The position numbers were made by a program, and so were the translations under genes. From NCBI RefSeq assembly GCF_013408335.1, contig NZ_JACBZR010000001.1, positions 1,364,001 to 1,428,000 on the forward strand: a stretch of 64,000 nt of DNA, written 5' to 3'. The stretch's first letter is position 1; every line of letters starts with the position of its first letter. The notes beneath the pieces were generated by a model. The model worked only from the letters and a program-made list of their open reading frames with translations. It had not been told where the DNA came from and did not search any database. This document shows positions 47,110 to 55,748 of this stretch, piece by piece. The DNA comes from Nocardioides panzhihuensis (lineage in GTDB: Bacteria > Actinomycetota > Actinomycetes > Propionibacteriales > Nocardioidaceae).

Positions 47110-48297
47110 ATGACCCGCGATCTCGCCACGGATCTGTTCCGGCACGGCTACCACGCGATCCCCGATGCCCGCCGCGAGGCGGGCGATGCGCCGGTCTGCC
47201 CCGTCAAGCTCCTCGGAGACGACGCTCTGGTCGTGAGCGGTCCGGGCTCCGTACGTCTTTTCTACGACTCCTCGCTCATCCAGCGTTCCGGTGCGGTGCC
47301 TGCGCCGCTGGCCGCGCTTCTCTTCGGCCGGGGCGCCATCCACGGCCTCGACGGCGCCGAGCACCTGCACCGCAAGGCGCTCTTCCTCGAGCTCCTCGAC
47401 GACGCCGCCGCCGCGGACCTTCAGGACAACGTACGTTGCCACCTGCTCTCGTCCCTGCACGAGAACCATGGGGAGGCGGTGAGCGTGTTCACGCTCCTGT
47501 CCGAGGTCTACGGCCGTTCGGTCCTCGACTGGGCCGGCATCTCGGTGCGTGACCCGGGCAGGGTCGGGCGCCGGCTGGCGGCCATCGTCGACGGGTTCGG
47601 GATGTCCGGGCCGTCCGCCGGGACGGCGTGGGCGGCTCGGCTCTGGGCCAACCACTGGGCGCGGGGGTTGATTCGGGAGGCTCGCTCGGCGACGCCGGCG
47701 TCCGGTGCCCCGACGCCCGTGGAGACCGTTGCGGGCTGGCGGGACCGGCACGGGGTCCTGCTGCCCGTCCCGGTGGCCGCGCTCGAGCTGCTCAACGTCC
47801 TTCGCCCGGCCGTCGCCGTCGCCTACCTCGGCGCCTTCGCCGTCCAGGCCCTCGACGATCATCGACAGCTCTGGCCGACCCTCGCCGAGCACGCCTCTTG
47901 GCGGCAGGCCTTCTCCCAGGAGGTTCGCCGCACCGCTCCGTTCGTGCCCGCGCTCGCCGGTATCTCTCGCCAGCAGGTCGACTGGGACGGTCATATCGTC
48001 TCCCCGGGACAGCGGATCGTCCTCGACGTCCCCGGAACCGACCTGGATCCGAGCTCGTGGCCGGCGCCGAACGAGTTCTCCCCCGAGCGGTTCCTCGGCC
48101 GGCAGGTCGACCCGTTCGAGCTGGTCCCGCAGGGCGGGGGAGACCCGGCAGAGGGTCACCGGTGTCCCGGTGAGCCCGCGACGATCGAGATGGTCTCCGC
48201 GACCGTGGAGGTCTTCGCGGCGTCCTCGTGGAGCGTGCTGGAGCGGGGGAGCACCTACCCCCGGATTCCGGCTCGGCAACGGTTGCGGATCGGGTAG
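47110..48297 (+). CDS. CYP152-type cytochrome P450 (peroxygenase)
   Basis: The 395-residue protein matches hydrogen-peroxide-dependent CYP152 enzymes. The haem loop is PQGGGDPAEGHRCPGE with Cys352, and the I-helix segment QEVRRTAPFVP replaces the acid-alcohol pair of ordinary P450s and would bind the fatty-acid carboxylate. GAIHGLDGAEHLHRKALF carries a His at the place where OleT decarboxylase has His85 and the hydroxylases have Gln. It should hydroxylate or decarboxylate fatty acids using peroxide. It lies 17 bp after the zinc-ribbon gene and 0.6 kb after katE. Confidence 0.88.
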   Translation: MTRDLATDLFRHGYHAIPDARREAGDAPVCPVKLLGDDALVVSGPGSVRLFYDSSLIQRSGAVPAPLAALLFGRGAIHGLDGAEHLHRKALFLELLDDAAAADLQDNVRCHLLSSLHENHGEAVSVFTLLSEVYGRSVLDWAGISVRDPGRVGRRLAAIVDGFGMSGPSAGTAWAARLWANHWARGLIREARSATPASGAPTPVETVAGWRDRHGVLLPVPVAALELLNVLRPAVAVAYLGAFAVQALDDHRQLWPTLAEHASWRQAFSQEVRRTAPFVPALAGISRQQVDWDGHIVSPGQRIVLDVPGTDLDPSSWPAPNEFSPERFLGRQVDPFELVPQGGGDPAEGHRCPGEPATIEMVSATVEVFAASSWSVLERGSTYPRIPARQRLRIG

Positions 48298-48319
48298 GCC
48301 CGGTCCGGCCCGGCACCTG

Positions 48320-50134
48320 TCAGAGCGCGGTGACCGTCTCGCTGGGGGAGAGCGCTCGGGTCGGCGCGCCCCGCAGCAGCACGACCGACAGCAGTGCGGC
48401 GATCGCCGCACAGACCGCGGCACCGGCGAAGACGGTGTGCTCCTGGGCGATGGCGGCGCCGATGAGCAGGTCCTGATACTCCTCGCACATGCCGTCGCCG
48501 GTGCAGACCGAGGAGAGCGACGGCAGGTCGGCCTGGGCAGCGTAGTAGCTGCGCAGGCCGATCGTGGTCAGCGCCGAGATGCCCACGAGCATGCCGACCA
48601 TGCGGGCGACGACGGTGAAGGACGTGGTCAGCCCGTGCACCGACTGCTCGGTGGTGGCCAGGACCGCGGCGTTGACCGGCGCCAGCGCGAGACCGAAGCC
48701 GAGGCCGCCGGCGACGAGCACGACGGTCGACGACAGCGAGCGGAGAGCCTCGGCGTCCCAGCGGGCCATGAACACGAAAGCCACCGCCGCGAGCAGCATC
48801 CCGCCGCCCGCGATCACGCCCGCGGGCAGCCGCCGGGTCAGGAACCCGCCCACGACGGCACCGACCGGCAGCGCGATCAGGAACTCCAGCAGCACCAGGG
48901 CGGCGCTCAGCTGGCTGTCGCCGTAGATGGTGGTGCGGGCGAAGAGCGGGACGTCGATCAGCGCGGCCACCAGCGCGGCGCCCACGAAGAACGAGACGAG
49001 CACCGAACCCCATGCCGGCATCCGCGCGAACGCACCGCGCGGCACGATCGGGTCCTGTGCCCGCCGCAGGTGGAAGACGAAGCCGAGCAGGGCCAGCCCG
49101 GCGGCGACGAGATACCAGGCGCCCTGGTCGGAGAAGACCGCCACCTCGGGATCGGCGGTCGCGAAGGCCAGGATCACTCCCGCCAGGGTGATCGAGAGCA
49201 GCAGCGCCCCGAGAAGATCCACCTCGGCGGTGATCCGGCGGAGCACGCTGCGTACGCCCGGCTTGGCCACCCACGCGGCCACGAGGCCGAGCGTGGCGAC
49301 GATCGTGACCAGCCCCAGTGGCGTCAGCCAGCGCGAGGACCCGGCGGCCGGCACGTAGAGCGCGCCCCAGGTCAGGTCCTGTACGAGCGCGGTGGGCTCG
49401 ACCGCCAGCAGCACGAACGCGGCGCCGGCGACCAGCAACATCAGCAGAGCCGCTACGTCGGTCGAGCCGCCGGAGCCGCTAGGCGGAGGCGTGTCGCGAC
49501 CAACAGAGCTCGAAGGCGACCGTGTTGGTCTCGACTTCGGCTCGCTGCGCTCTTCGGGCTCGACCAGCGAGGATTGCGGGTCGGTGCTTCGGCCCAGTCT
49601 GCTGATGGCGATCGCCAAGACGGCGCCGACCACGAGGTTGAGCAGGAAGATGGCCCGCCAGTCCGCGACCGCGAGCACCACTGCCCCGACCAGCGGGCCG
49701 AGCACGGAGCCCAGCTCCTGGACCGCCGAGACGAGCCCGAGCGGCACGCCGCGGCGCTCGACCGGATAGAGCGCCGCGACCAGAGCGAGGGTCGCCGGCA
49801 CCAGCGCGCCACCGCCCAGACCCTGGAAGAACCGGCCGACCACCATCGCGGTCAGGTCCCACGAGAGCGCCGTGAGGAAGGAGCCGAAGGCGAAGACCAC
49901 CAGCCCGGCGACGAGCACCGGCAGGTGGCCGAGGAGGTCGGCGAGCCGTCCGATCAGCGGCAGCACCGCGACGTAGCCCAGCAGGAAGCCCGAGATCAAC
50001 GGTGCGGCCCGCTGCAGCTCCTCGATCGAGAGCCCGACGCCCGCCATCATGTCCGGCAGCGCCAGCACGACGACGTAGGTGTCCGCAGCGGCGAACGCCA
50101 CTGCGACGGCCGCCAGCCACAGGACGGCCCTCAC
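48320..50134 (-). CDS. MFS exporter of the DHA2/P55 type with an in-frame REP insertion
   Basis: The 604-residue protein has about 14 transmembrane helices (DTYVVVLALPDMMAGVGLSI, GRFFQGLGGGALVPATLALV with the MFS motif G-R-x-x-Q-G-x-G-G). Its GTG overlaps the stop of the lprG-like gene (GTGA). In Mycobacterium the LprG/P55 pair exports triacylglycerides and lipoglycans. Residues about 190-225 (VEPEERSEPKSRPTRSPSSS, VGRDTPPPSGSGGSTD) are encoded by REP-like repeat copy 2, inside the central loop after helix 6. Confidence 0.9.
   Translation of the reverse strand: MRAVLWLAAVAVAFAAADTYVVVLALPDMMAGVGLSIEELQRAAPLISGFLLGYVAVLPLIGRLADLLGHLPVLVAGLVVFAFGSFLTALSWDLTAMVVGRFFQGLGGGALVPATLALVAALYPVERRGVPLGLVSAVQELGSVLGPLVGAVVLAVADWRAIFLLNLVVGAVLAIAISRLGRSTDPQSSLVEPEERSEPKSRPTRSPSSSVGRDTPPPSGSGGSTDVAALLMLLVAGAAFVLLAVEPTALVQDLTWGALYVPAAGSSRWLTPLGLVTIVATLGLVAAWVAKPGVRSVLRRITAEVDLLGALLLSITLAGVILAFATADPEVAVFSDQGAWYLVAAGLALLGFVFHLRRAQDPIVPRGAFARMPAWGSVLVSFFVGAALVAALIDVPLFARTTIYGDSQLSAALVLLEFLIALPVGAVVGGFLTRRLPAGVIAGGGMLLAAVAFVFMARWDAEALRSLSSTVVLVAGGLGFGLALAPVNAAVLATTEQSVHGLTTSFTVVARMVGMLVGISALTTIGLRSYYAAQADLPSLSSVCTGDGMCEEYQDLLIGAAIAQEHTVFAGAAVCAAIAALLSVVLLRGAPTRALSPSETVTAL
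49460..49565. repeat. REP-like dispersed repeat, copy 2 (inside the MFS gene)
   Basis: The first 37 bases match copies 1 and 3; then GCG replaces GAG and the tail diverges, ending GGGCTCGACC as in copy 1. The GTGTTGGTCTCGAC internal arm is kept. The unit is read through without a stop by the MFS frame. Confidence 0.85.
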
Positions 50135-50853
50135 GGCTTGGCGATCTCCTTCTCGACGCCGTACTCGGTCACGTCGAGCGTGTAGGAGTACGCCGCCTCG
50201 CCCTCACCGCTGAAGTGGCCCGTGATGGTGGCCTCGGTGAGCTCGTCGGCGTCGTTGATGATGTAGGTGACGTCGAACTCGCCTTCTGCGCCGGCGAGGA
50301 TCTTCTGGACCGCCGTGGCCGGCAGCGTGCCGGTGTAGGTCGAGAGGATCTCGTCGTTGTCGGCGCCGCCACGCACCGACTTGCCGATCTTCACGTCCTC
50401 GGTCGCCGGGAGCAGCGAGGAGATGCCGGTCTGCGGAGCGATCAGCGCGGCCGGGTCCGGCACGCCGTACTTGGCCGGGTCGAGCTCCTGGAACGAGGTC
50501 GTGAACGGCAGCTTCGCGTAGACGACGCCGTCGACCGACACCACCTCGACCTGCGCCTCCGCACCCATCACCGGCACGGTCAGCCTGCCTTCGAAGGCGG
50601 GCTGGCGGGTCAGCGTCCCGGTCGCGGCCTTCAGCGTCGTGATGCCTTCGGGCAGGTCGTCGGAGGCGAGCGAGAAGTTGATCCCGCTGGTCTCGTCGAG
50701 GTGATTCTGCGCGGCTGCGAGCACCTGCTGCGGCGTACGGCCCTTGGCCGGGTCCTCGCCGCCGCAGGCGGTCAGCACGAGGAGCGCGGCCAGGAGGGCG
50801 ATGAGGGCGAAGGCGAGGCGCGGCAGGTTCCGCCCCAGATGCGAGCTGAGCAT
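50131..50853 (-). CDS. lprG: LprG-type (LppX/LprAFG family) lipoprotein
   Basis: The 240-residue protein has a lipoprotein signal peptide with lipobox LTAC at Cys30, then an LppX/LprAFG-like fold (LDETSGINFSLASDDLPEGI, AEAQVEVVSVDGVVYAKLPF, GTLPATAVQKILAGAEGEFD). These proteins bind lipids in the envelope and hand them to the MFS partner. The gene is translationally coupled to the P55-type transporter, the layout of lprG-Rv1410c in Mycobacterium. Confidence 0.9.
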   Translation of the reverse strand: MLSSHLGRNLPRLAFALIALLAALLVLTACGGEDPAKGRTPQQVLAAAQNHLDETSGINFSLASDDLPEGITTLKAATGTLTRQPAFEGRLTVPVMGAEAQVEVVSVDGVVYAKLPFTTSFQELDPAKYGVPDPAALIAPQTGISSLLPATEDVKIGKSVRGGADNDEILSTYTGTLPATAVQKILAGAEGEFDVTYIINDADELTEATITGHFSGEGEAAYSYTLDVTEYGVEKEIAKP

Positions 50854-50960
50854 GCGGGTCAGAATGCCACGCCCCGCAACTCCATGGGGTGTTCAGGTCC
50901 GTTCGGTCGTGTCGGGCGGCGCCGGTTCGGCTGGTCCGGTAAGCGCTGAGGGTGCGGATG

Positions 50961-51044
50961 CTCACCGAGGTACCTCGGTTTGGCTGCACTTCCCTCGTGG
51001 AACTCCGCGAGGGAAGTGCGCGTCGACCGAGTTACCTCGGTGAG
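50961..51044 (-). terminator. Long hairpin terminator between parC and lprG
   Basis: CTCACCGAGGTACCTCGGT pairs with ACCGAGTTACCTCGGTGAG, and inside them GCACTTCCCTCG pairs with CGAGGGAAGTGC. The composite hairpin follows the stop of the leftward topoisomerase A gene, which is 11 bp away. Confidence 0.85.
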
Positions 51045-51054
51045 CAGACGGCAC

Positions 51055-53550
51055 CTACCCGGCGGATACCGGGAACGCGTTGGCGACCGGGCCGGCGACG
51101 GCGTCGATGGGCTGCTCCAGCGGCACCCCGGAGCCGTCGCGGCGCGGGTCGATCTCGGGCAGCTCGATCGGCGCGCCGGAGGCCGCGGCCGCCATCGGGG
51201 GAGCGGCGCCGACCCAGGCGAAGACGATCGAGTCCTCGCCCTTGAGATAACGGTGGGCGCGTACGCCGCCGGTGGCCCGCCCCTTGGCGGGGTACTCGCT
51301 GAACGGCGTGGTCTTCACCGACCCCGTCTCGGTGCCGGGCAGAGCGCTCGACGAACCGGCGACGGTGACCACCGCCGCACCCTCGGGCGCGTCGGCGGAG
51401 ACGACGCCGAAGAAGACGACCTTCGACCCGTGGGCCATCCGGACGCCGGCCATACCGCCGGCGCTGCGGCCCTGGGGACGGACGACATCCGCGGGGAAGT
51501 GGAGGAGCTGGGCGTCGGAGGTGACGAAGACCAGCGCCTCGGTGCCGGTGCGCAGCTCGGCGGCGCCGGCCACCTCGTCGCCGTCGGCGAGCTTGATCAC
51601 CTCCCACTCGTCCTTGTTGAGCAGCACCTCGGGGTTGACCCGCTTGACGACACCGAGCTTGGTGCCGAGCGCGATGCCCGGCCCCTCGGTGGCGAGCGTG
51701 GTGAGCGCCAGCGCGCGCTCGTCGGACTCCAGCGAGAGCAGCGCGGACAGCGGCAGACCGCCGGAGAGGTTCGGGTCGCCGTGGGTCGGCGGCATCGCCG
51801 GCAGGTCGAGCACCCCGAGGCGTACGAGGCGTCCGCGGGAGGTGAGCACGCCGATCTGGCCGCGGACGGTCGCCGGGACGACCGAGACGATCACGTCGTG
51901 GTTGGCGCGGCTCCCCCCAGAACCAGCAGAGCCGGTCGAGAAGGGCTCGGCGTCCGAGGAGCGGGCCAGGAGCCCGGTCGAGGAGAGCAGCGCGAAGCAC
52001 GGGTCGTCGGCGACCTCGAGGCTCATCGCCTCGAGCGCCGGGGTGCCGGCCGAGGCGAGCAGGACGGTGCGGCGCGGGGTGCCGAACGTCTTGGCCACCT
52101 CGCCCAGCTCGTCGGAGACGACCTTGCGGAGCATGTCGTCGTCGCCGAGGATCGAGTCGAGGTACTCGATGGTGGCGAGCAGATCCTCGCGCTCCTTCTC
52201 CAGCTCGATCTTGGAGAACTTCGTCAGCCGGCGCAGCGCCATGTCGAGGATGTACTCCGCCTGCACCTGGCTCAGGTCGAAGACCGACATGAGCCGCCCC
52301 TTGGCCTCCCCGGCGTTGTCGGAGGAGCGGATCAGCTGGATGACCTCGTCGATGTCGAGGATCGCGATCAGCAGACCGTCGACCAGGTGGAGCCGGTCGG
52401 CGGCCCGGTCGCGGCGGAACTGGCTGCGGCGGCGGACGACGTCGTAGCGGTGTCCCAGGAAGACCTCGAGGAGCTCCTTGAGGCCGAGGGTGCGCGGCTG
52501 GCCGTCGACGAGCGCGACGTTGTTGATCCCGAAGGAGTCTTCCAAGGGCGTCATCTTGTAGAGCTGCTCCAGGACGGCCTCGGGCACGAACCCGTTCTTG
52601 ACCTCGATCACCAGGCGGGTGCCGTGCTCGCGGTCGGTGAGGTCCTTGAGGTCGGCGATGCCCTGGATCTTCTTGGACTGCACCAGCGTCTTGACGCGCT
52701 CGATGATCTTCTCGGTGCCGATGTTGAACGGCAGCTCGGTGATCACGATGCCCTTGCGGCGACCGAACGTCTCGATCCGCGTGGTGGCGCGGATCTTGAA
52801 TGAACCCCGACCGGTCTCGTACGCGTCCCGGATCCCGTCGAGGCCGACGATGCTGCCGCCGGTGGGGAGGTCGGGGCCGGGGATGAACTTCATCAGCGTG
52901 TCGAGCTCGGCACCGGGGTGCTTGATCAGGTGACGCGCGGCGGAGACGACCTCGATCAGGTTGTGCGGCGCCATGTTGGTGGCCATGCCGACCGCGATGC
53001 CGGTGGCGCCGTTGACCAGCAGGTTGGGGATCGCGGCGGGGAGCACGCTCGGCTCCATCTCCCGCGAGTCGTAGTTGGGCCGGAAGTCGACCGTGTCTTC
53101 CTTGATGTCATCGGTCATCGCCTGCGCGGCCAGACCCATCCGAGCCTCGGTGTAACGCATCGCCGCAGCCGGGTCGTCACCGCCGGGGGAGCCGAAGTTG
53201 CCGTGCCCGTCGATCATCGGCAGCCGCATCGCCCACGGCTGCGCCATCCGGACCAGGGCGTCGTAGATCGCGCCGTCGCCGTGCGGGTGCAGCTTTCCCA
53301 TCACCTCACCGACGATGCGGGCACACTTCACGTGGCCGCGGTCTGGACGTACGCCCATGTCGTTCATCGTGTAGAGGATCCGGCGCTGCACGGGCTTGAG
53401 GCCGTCGCGGGCGTCGGGCAGTGCCCGGGAGTAGATGACGGAGTAGGAGTACTCCAGGAATGAGGACCGCATCTCGTCACCGATGTCGGTGTCGAGGATG
53501 TGCTCCTCGAAGTCGTCGGGGACATCCTGCTTTGCCTTGCCGCGTGCCAT
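51055..53550 (-). CDS. parC: DNA topoisomerase IV subunit A
   Basis: The start chosen is the ATG at 53550 ([20 protein letters not shown]); an ATG at 53559 is possible. The 831-residue protein has [36 protein letters not shown] (quinolone-resistance region) and RYTEARM with catalytic Tyr133. The tower and coiled-coil domain follow, then a beta-propeller C-terminal domain without a GyrA box (no QRRGGRG), which supports ParC over GyrA. It works with ParE at 24748-26841. Confidence 0.93.
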   Translation of the reverse strand: MARGKAKQDVPDDFEEHILDTDIGDEMRSSFLEYSYSVIYSRALPDARDGLKPVQRRILYTMNDMGVRPDRGHVKCARIVGEVMGKLHPHGDGAIYDALVRMAQPWAMRLPMIDGHGNFGSPGGDDPAAAMRYTEARMGLAAQAMTDDIKEDTVDFRPNYDSREMEPSVLPAAIPNLLVNGATGIAVGMATNMAPHNLIEVVSAARHLIKHPGAELDTLMKFIPGPDLPTGGSIVGLDGIRDAYETGRGSFKIRATTRIETFGRRKGIVITELPFNIGTEKIIERVKTLVQSKKIQGIADLKDLTDREHGTRLVIEVKNGFVPEAVLEQLYKMTPLEDSFGINNVALVDGQPRTLGLKELLEVFLGHRYDVVRRRSQFRRDRAADRLHLVDGLLIAILDIDEVIQLIRSSDNAGEAKGRLMSVFDLSQVQAEYILDMALRRLTKFSKIELEKEREDLLATIEYLDSILGDDDMLRKVVSDELGEVAKTFGTPRRTVLLASAGTPALEAMSLEVADDPCFALLSSTGLLARSSDAEPFSTGSAGSGGSRANHDVIVSVVPATVRGQIGVLTSRGRLVRLGVLDLPAMPPTHGDPNLSGGLPLSALLSLESDERALALTTLATEGPGIALGTKLGVVKRVNPEVLLNKDEWEVIKLADGDEVAGAAELRTGTEALVFVTSDAQLLHFPADVVRPQGRSAGGMAGVRMAHGSKVVFFGVVSADAPEGAAVVTVAGSSSALPGTETGSVKTTPFSEYPAKGRATGGVRAHRYLKGEDSIVFAWVGAAPPMAAAASGAPIELPEIDPRRDGSGVPLEQPIDAVAGPVANAFPVSAG

Positions 53551-53693
53551 AAGGGGCATTGTCTCGAATCCCTGTGCGAACGCGACATCGGGCTCGCCGT
53601 ATGGGGCCAGATCTGTCTGGTGCGGCTCGGTGGTCGAGGTTGTCGAGGCCTGTCTGCCGCTGGTCGAGCCCGTCGAGACCCGTCGCCTCCGCT

Positions 53694-53742
53694 GGTCGAG
53701 CCGCCGGAGCCGCTAGGCGGAGGCGTGTCGAGACCAACACGG
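53694..53742. repeat. REP-like dispersed repeat, copy 3
   Basis: These 49 bp are identical to 23484-23532. The second half of copy 1 (the inverted arm ending GGCTCGACC) is missing here, so this is a half-unit. It lies 144 bp upstream of parC. Confidence 0.85.
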
Positions 53743-53815
53743 TTCGCGTCGGGGAAACCTCGCTGAGCGACTGTTTCTTCGTCTCCAGGTTCGCCGCCGA
53801 CCCTTTCCTCGAGTG

Positions 53816-53906
53816 TTTCTCGATCAGCCGCCGCGTCAAGGACGGGCTTCGCCCGCCGGCTTCGCCGGCCGCTTCGCGGTCCTTGACTCGGCACCTGATC
53901 GAGAAA
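53816..53906. repeat. Nested 91-bp inverted repeat
   Basis: TTTCTCGATCAG pairs with CTGATCGAGAAA, GTCAAGGAC with GTCCTTGAC, and the centre holds GGGCTTCGCCC and GCCGGCTTCGCCGGC hairpins. It could form a long cruciform. It may be a terminator, a non-autonomous mobile repeat or a nucleoid-protein site. Confidence 0.7.
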
Positions 53907-54026
53907 GATTTCGCCATTATCGGGGCGGCGGCGAGGGTGTGGCGCGGGGATCAGGTTACTTGTTTACGGACTGTGTAAATCGGGGCTGACCAGCACAAAC
54001 AGGTAGCCACGGACGACTCTTTCACA

Positions 54027-54032
54027 TATAAT
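54027..54032 (+). promoter_or_regulatory. Consensus -10 box TATAAT, leaderless start of the DUF222 gene
   Basis: TATAAT is followed by seven bases and the ATG at 54040. With 17-bp spacing the -35 region reads TAGCCA, four of six matches to TTGACA. A transcript starting at or next to the ATG would be leaderless. Confidence 0.6.
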
Positions 54033-54039
54033 GAGGCGT

Positions 54040-55335
54040 ATGAACGAGACCGTCGACGAGCTCCTCGCCGGGCCGCCCCTGGGCGCGGCCGAGGGCGAGT
54101 TGGTCGACTGGATCTCTCGTCTCGAAGAGATCAAATGTGTGGCTGAGGCCGTTCAGGCAGAAGCAGCGGTACGCCTCGAGGAAGCCACCCGCGCACGCCA
54201 GGCCGAGGCTCGGGTCCCTGCCCGGAAGCTGGGCGAGGGCGTCGCCTCGCAGGTGGCGCTCGCGCGGCGGGTCTCACCCGCCAAAGGCGCCAAACTGCTG
54301 GGCCTGGCGAAGATCCTGATCACCGAGATGCCACACACCTTCGCCTTGATGAAAACGGGCCTGTTCTCGCAGTGGCAGGCCACCATCCTCGCCCGCGAGA
54401 CCGCCTGCCTCTCGATGGAGGACCGCCGGGTCATCGACTATCAGCTCTGCTCGCCCGGTTCGGACGGTGAGCCGCCTGCGGTGGTGACCATGGGACTGCG
54501 ACAGCTCGAGAACGCCGCCAAGAAGCTTGCCATCACCCTCGACCAAGAATCCGTCGTCGCTCGTGCCGCGAACGCCGAGAAGGACCGCCGGGTCAGCGTC
54601 CGGCCGGCACCGGACACCATGACCTGGCTCGGTGCCTTGTTGCCGGTCAAGGACGGCGTCGCCGTATTCGCTGCGCTGGACCAGGCAGCCAAGGCCGCCC
54701 AGGCGGCCGGAGACGAGCGGACCCGCGGCCAGGTCATGGCCGACACCCTCGTCGACCGCGTCACCGGCCGCACCGCAGCCGACGCGAAGCCTCGGATCGA
54801 GGTCAAGATCGTGATGACCGCCGACGCCCTCACCAACGACAGCGACCAGCCGGCCATGGTCGAGGGCTACGGTCCCGTGCCAGGCGCCTGGGCCCGTGAA
54901 GCGCTCACCGATGCGGAGGTCTTCGTCCGCAGGTTGTTCACCGACCCGGCCGGGAACCTGGTCGCGATGGAGTCTCGTTCCCGCAAAGCCCCCGAGGGTC
55001 TGGCTGACTTCATCACGAGCCGCGACGGTGGGATCTGCCGCACCAACGGCTGCGACGCCCCGATCCGCAACGTCGACCATGTCGAACGCCACGCTGACGG
55101 CGGCCGCACGAGTGCCGAAAATCTCCAAGGTCTCTGCGAGCGGTGCAATCAAGCGAAAGAAGCTCTCGGTTGGCAGGCCAGACCAGGACCAGACGGCAGC
55201 ATCATCACCATCACACCCACTGGCCACACATACACGAGCCCACCACCCGACACCTGGCGACCAGACCCACCACCACTGTCCCGAGCAGAGTTCATGCTGC
55301 GCGATCTGCTCCTCGGCCACGATCTTGCCGCGTGA
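54040..55335 (+). CDS. DUF222/13E12-repeat HNH endonuclease-like protein
   Basis: The start ATG is at 54040; an ATG at 54031 overlaps the -10 box. The 431-residue protein has an N-terminal DUF222 domain (VAEAVQAEAAVRLEEATRAR, LFSQWQATILARETACLSME) and a C-terminal HNH module: RDGGICRTNGCDAPIRNVDH, VERHADGGRTSAENLQGLCE, RCNQAKEALGW. The zinc Cys residues and catalytic His are present. DUF222-HNH genes occur in many copies in Actinobacteria and are often linked to mobile DNA. No transposase is adjacent. Confidence 0.92.
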   Translation: MNETVDELLAGPPLGAAEGELVDWISRLEEIKCVAEAVQAEAAVRLEEATRARQAEARVPARKLGEGVASQVALARRVSPAKGAKLLGLAKILITEMPHTFALMKTGLFSQWQATILARETACLSMEDRRVIDYQLCSPGSDGEPPAVVTMGLRQLENAAKKLAITLDQESVVARAANAEKDRRVSVRPAPDTMTWLGALLPVKDGVAVFAALDQAAKAAQAAGDERTRGQVMADTLVDRVTGRTAADAKPRIEVKIVMTADALTNDSDQPAMVEGYGPVPGAWAREALTDAEVFVRRLFTDPAGNLVAMESRSRKAPEGLADFITSRDGGICRTNGCDAPIRNVDHVERHADGGRTSAENLQGLCERCNQAKEALGWQARPGPDGSIITITPTGHTYTSPPPDTWRPDPPPLSRAEFMLRDLLLGHDLAA

Positions 55336-55471
55336 GGTGCTCAGCCTCAGGAGTGATCGGCTGATCGATGCAGCTCGCAGCCCTTCCGTACGCCGCACAT
55401 CCGCGTACATTGGCTGTATAGGTCAAACCGCCCAGGAGTCACCGGTTCAACGCACATGGAGGTGCTTGAAG

Positions 55472-55699
55472 ATGGCTGTCACCCAGATCGAGCTCGACAC
55501 CGAGCTGCTCGCGGAGATCCAGCGGATCTCCGGCGCGACCACGCCGCAGGAGGCGATCGAGTTCGCCGTACGCGAGCTCGTCCTGCGCAACCACGATGGC
55601 GATGCCCCCAAGCATGCTCAGAAGCTGGCGCGGAACTGGGACTACGACGGTTGGCGGGTGCTCAACGAGCGCGACCGCGCCAACGCCGTACGTCACTGA
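55472..55699 (+). CDS. Orphan VapB-type antitoxin-like protein
   Basis: GGAGG lies nine bases before the ATG. The 75-residue protein has a ribbon-helix-helix-like start (VTQIELDTELLAEIQRISGA, TTPQEAIEFAVRELVLRN) and a short tail ending YDGWRVLNERD, as in VapB antitoxins of the DUF2191 type. No PIN-domain VapC gene is on either side, so it may be an orphan or a regulator. Confidence 0.75.
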   Translation: MAVTQIELDTELLAEIQRISGATTPQEAIEFAVRELVLRNHDGDAPKHAQKLARNWDYDGWRVLNERDRANAVRH

Positions 55700-55736
55700 C
55701 CGCGCCCGGCACGCGCGGCACCCTGGCCTCTCCCGC

Positions 55737-55742
55737 TAGATT
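55737..55742 (+). promoter_or_regulatory. -10 box of the Pat-like gene (leaderless)
   Basis: TAGATT is followed by six bases and the GTG at 55749. There is no purine-rich ribosome-binding site, which fits a leaderless transcript. Confidence 0.45.
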
Positions 55743-55748
55743 TCTCTC

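Larger units (their letters stand above)
53560..54026. other. Intergenic stretch with repeats between parC and the DUF222 gene
   Basis: This 470-bp stretch contains REP copy 3 (53694-53742), a related GGTCGAGCCCGTCGAGACC fragment before it, and a large nested inverted repeat (53816-53906). No coding frame is credible. The right end carries the promoter of the DUF222 gene. Confidence 0.6.

Noticed and set aside
53560..53766. Short frames across the REP copy upstream of parC
   Set aside because: They are read-through of the repeat, which gives PPPSGSGG-type peptides in one frame, with no start signal.
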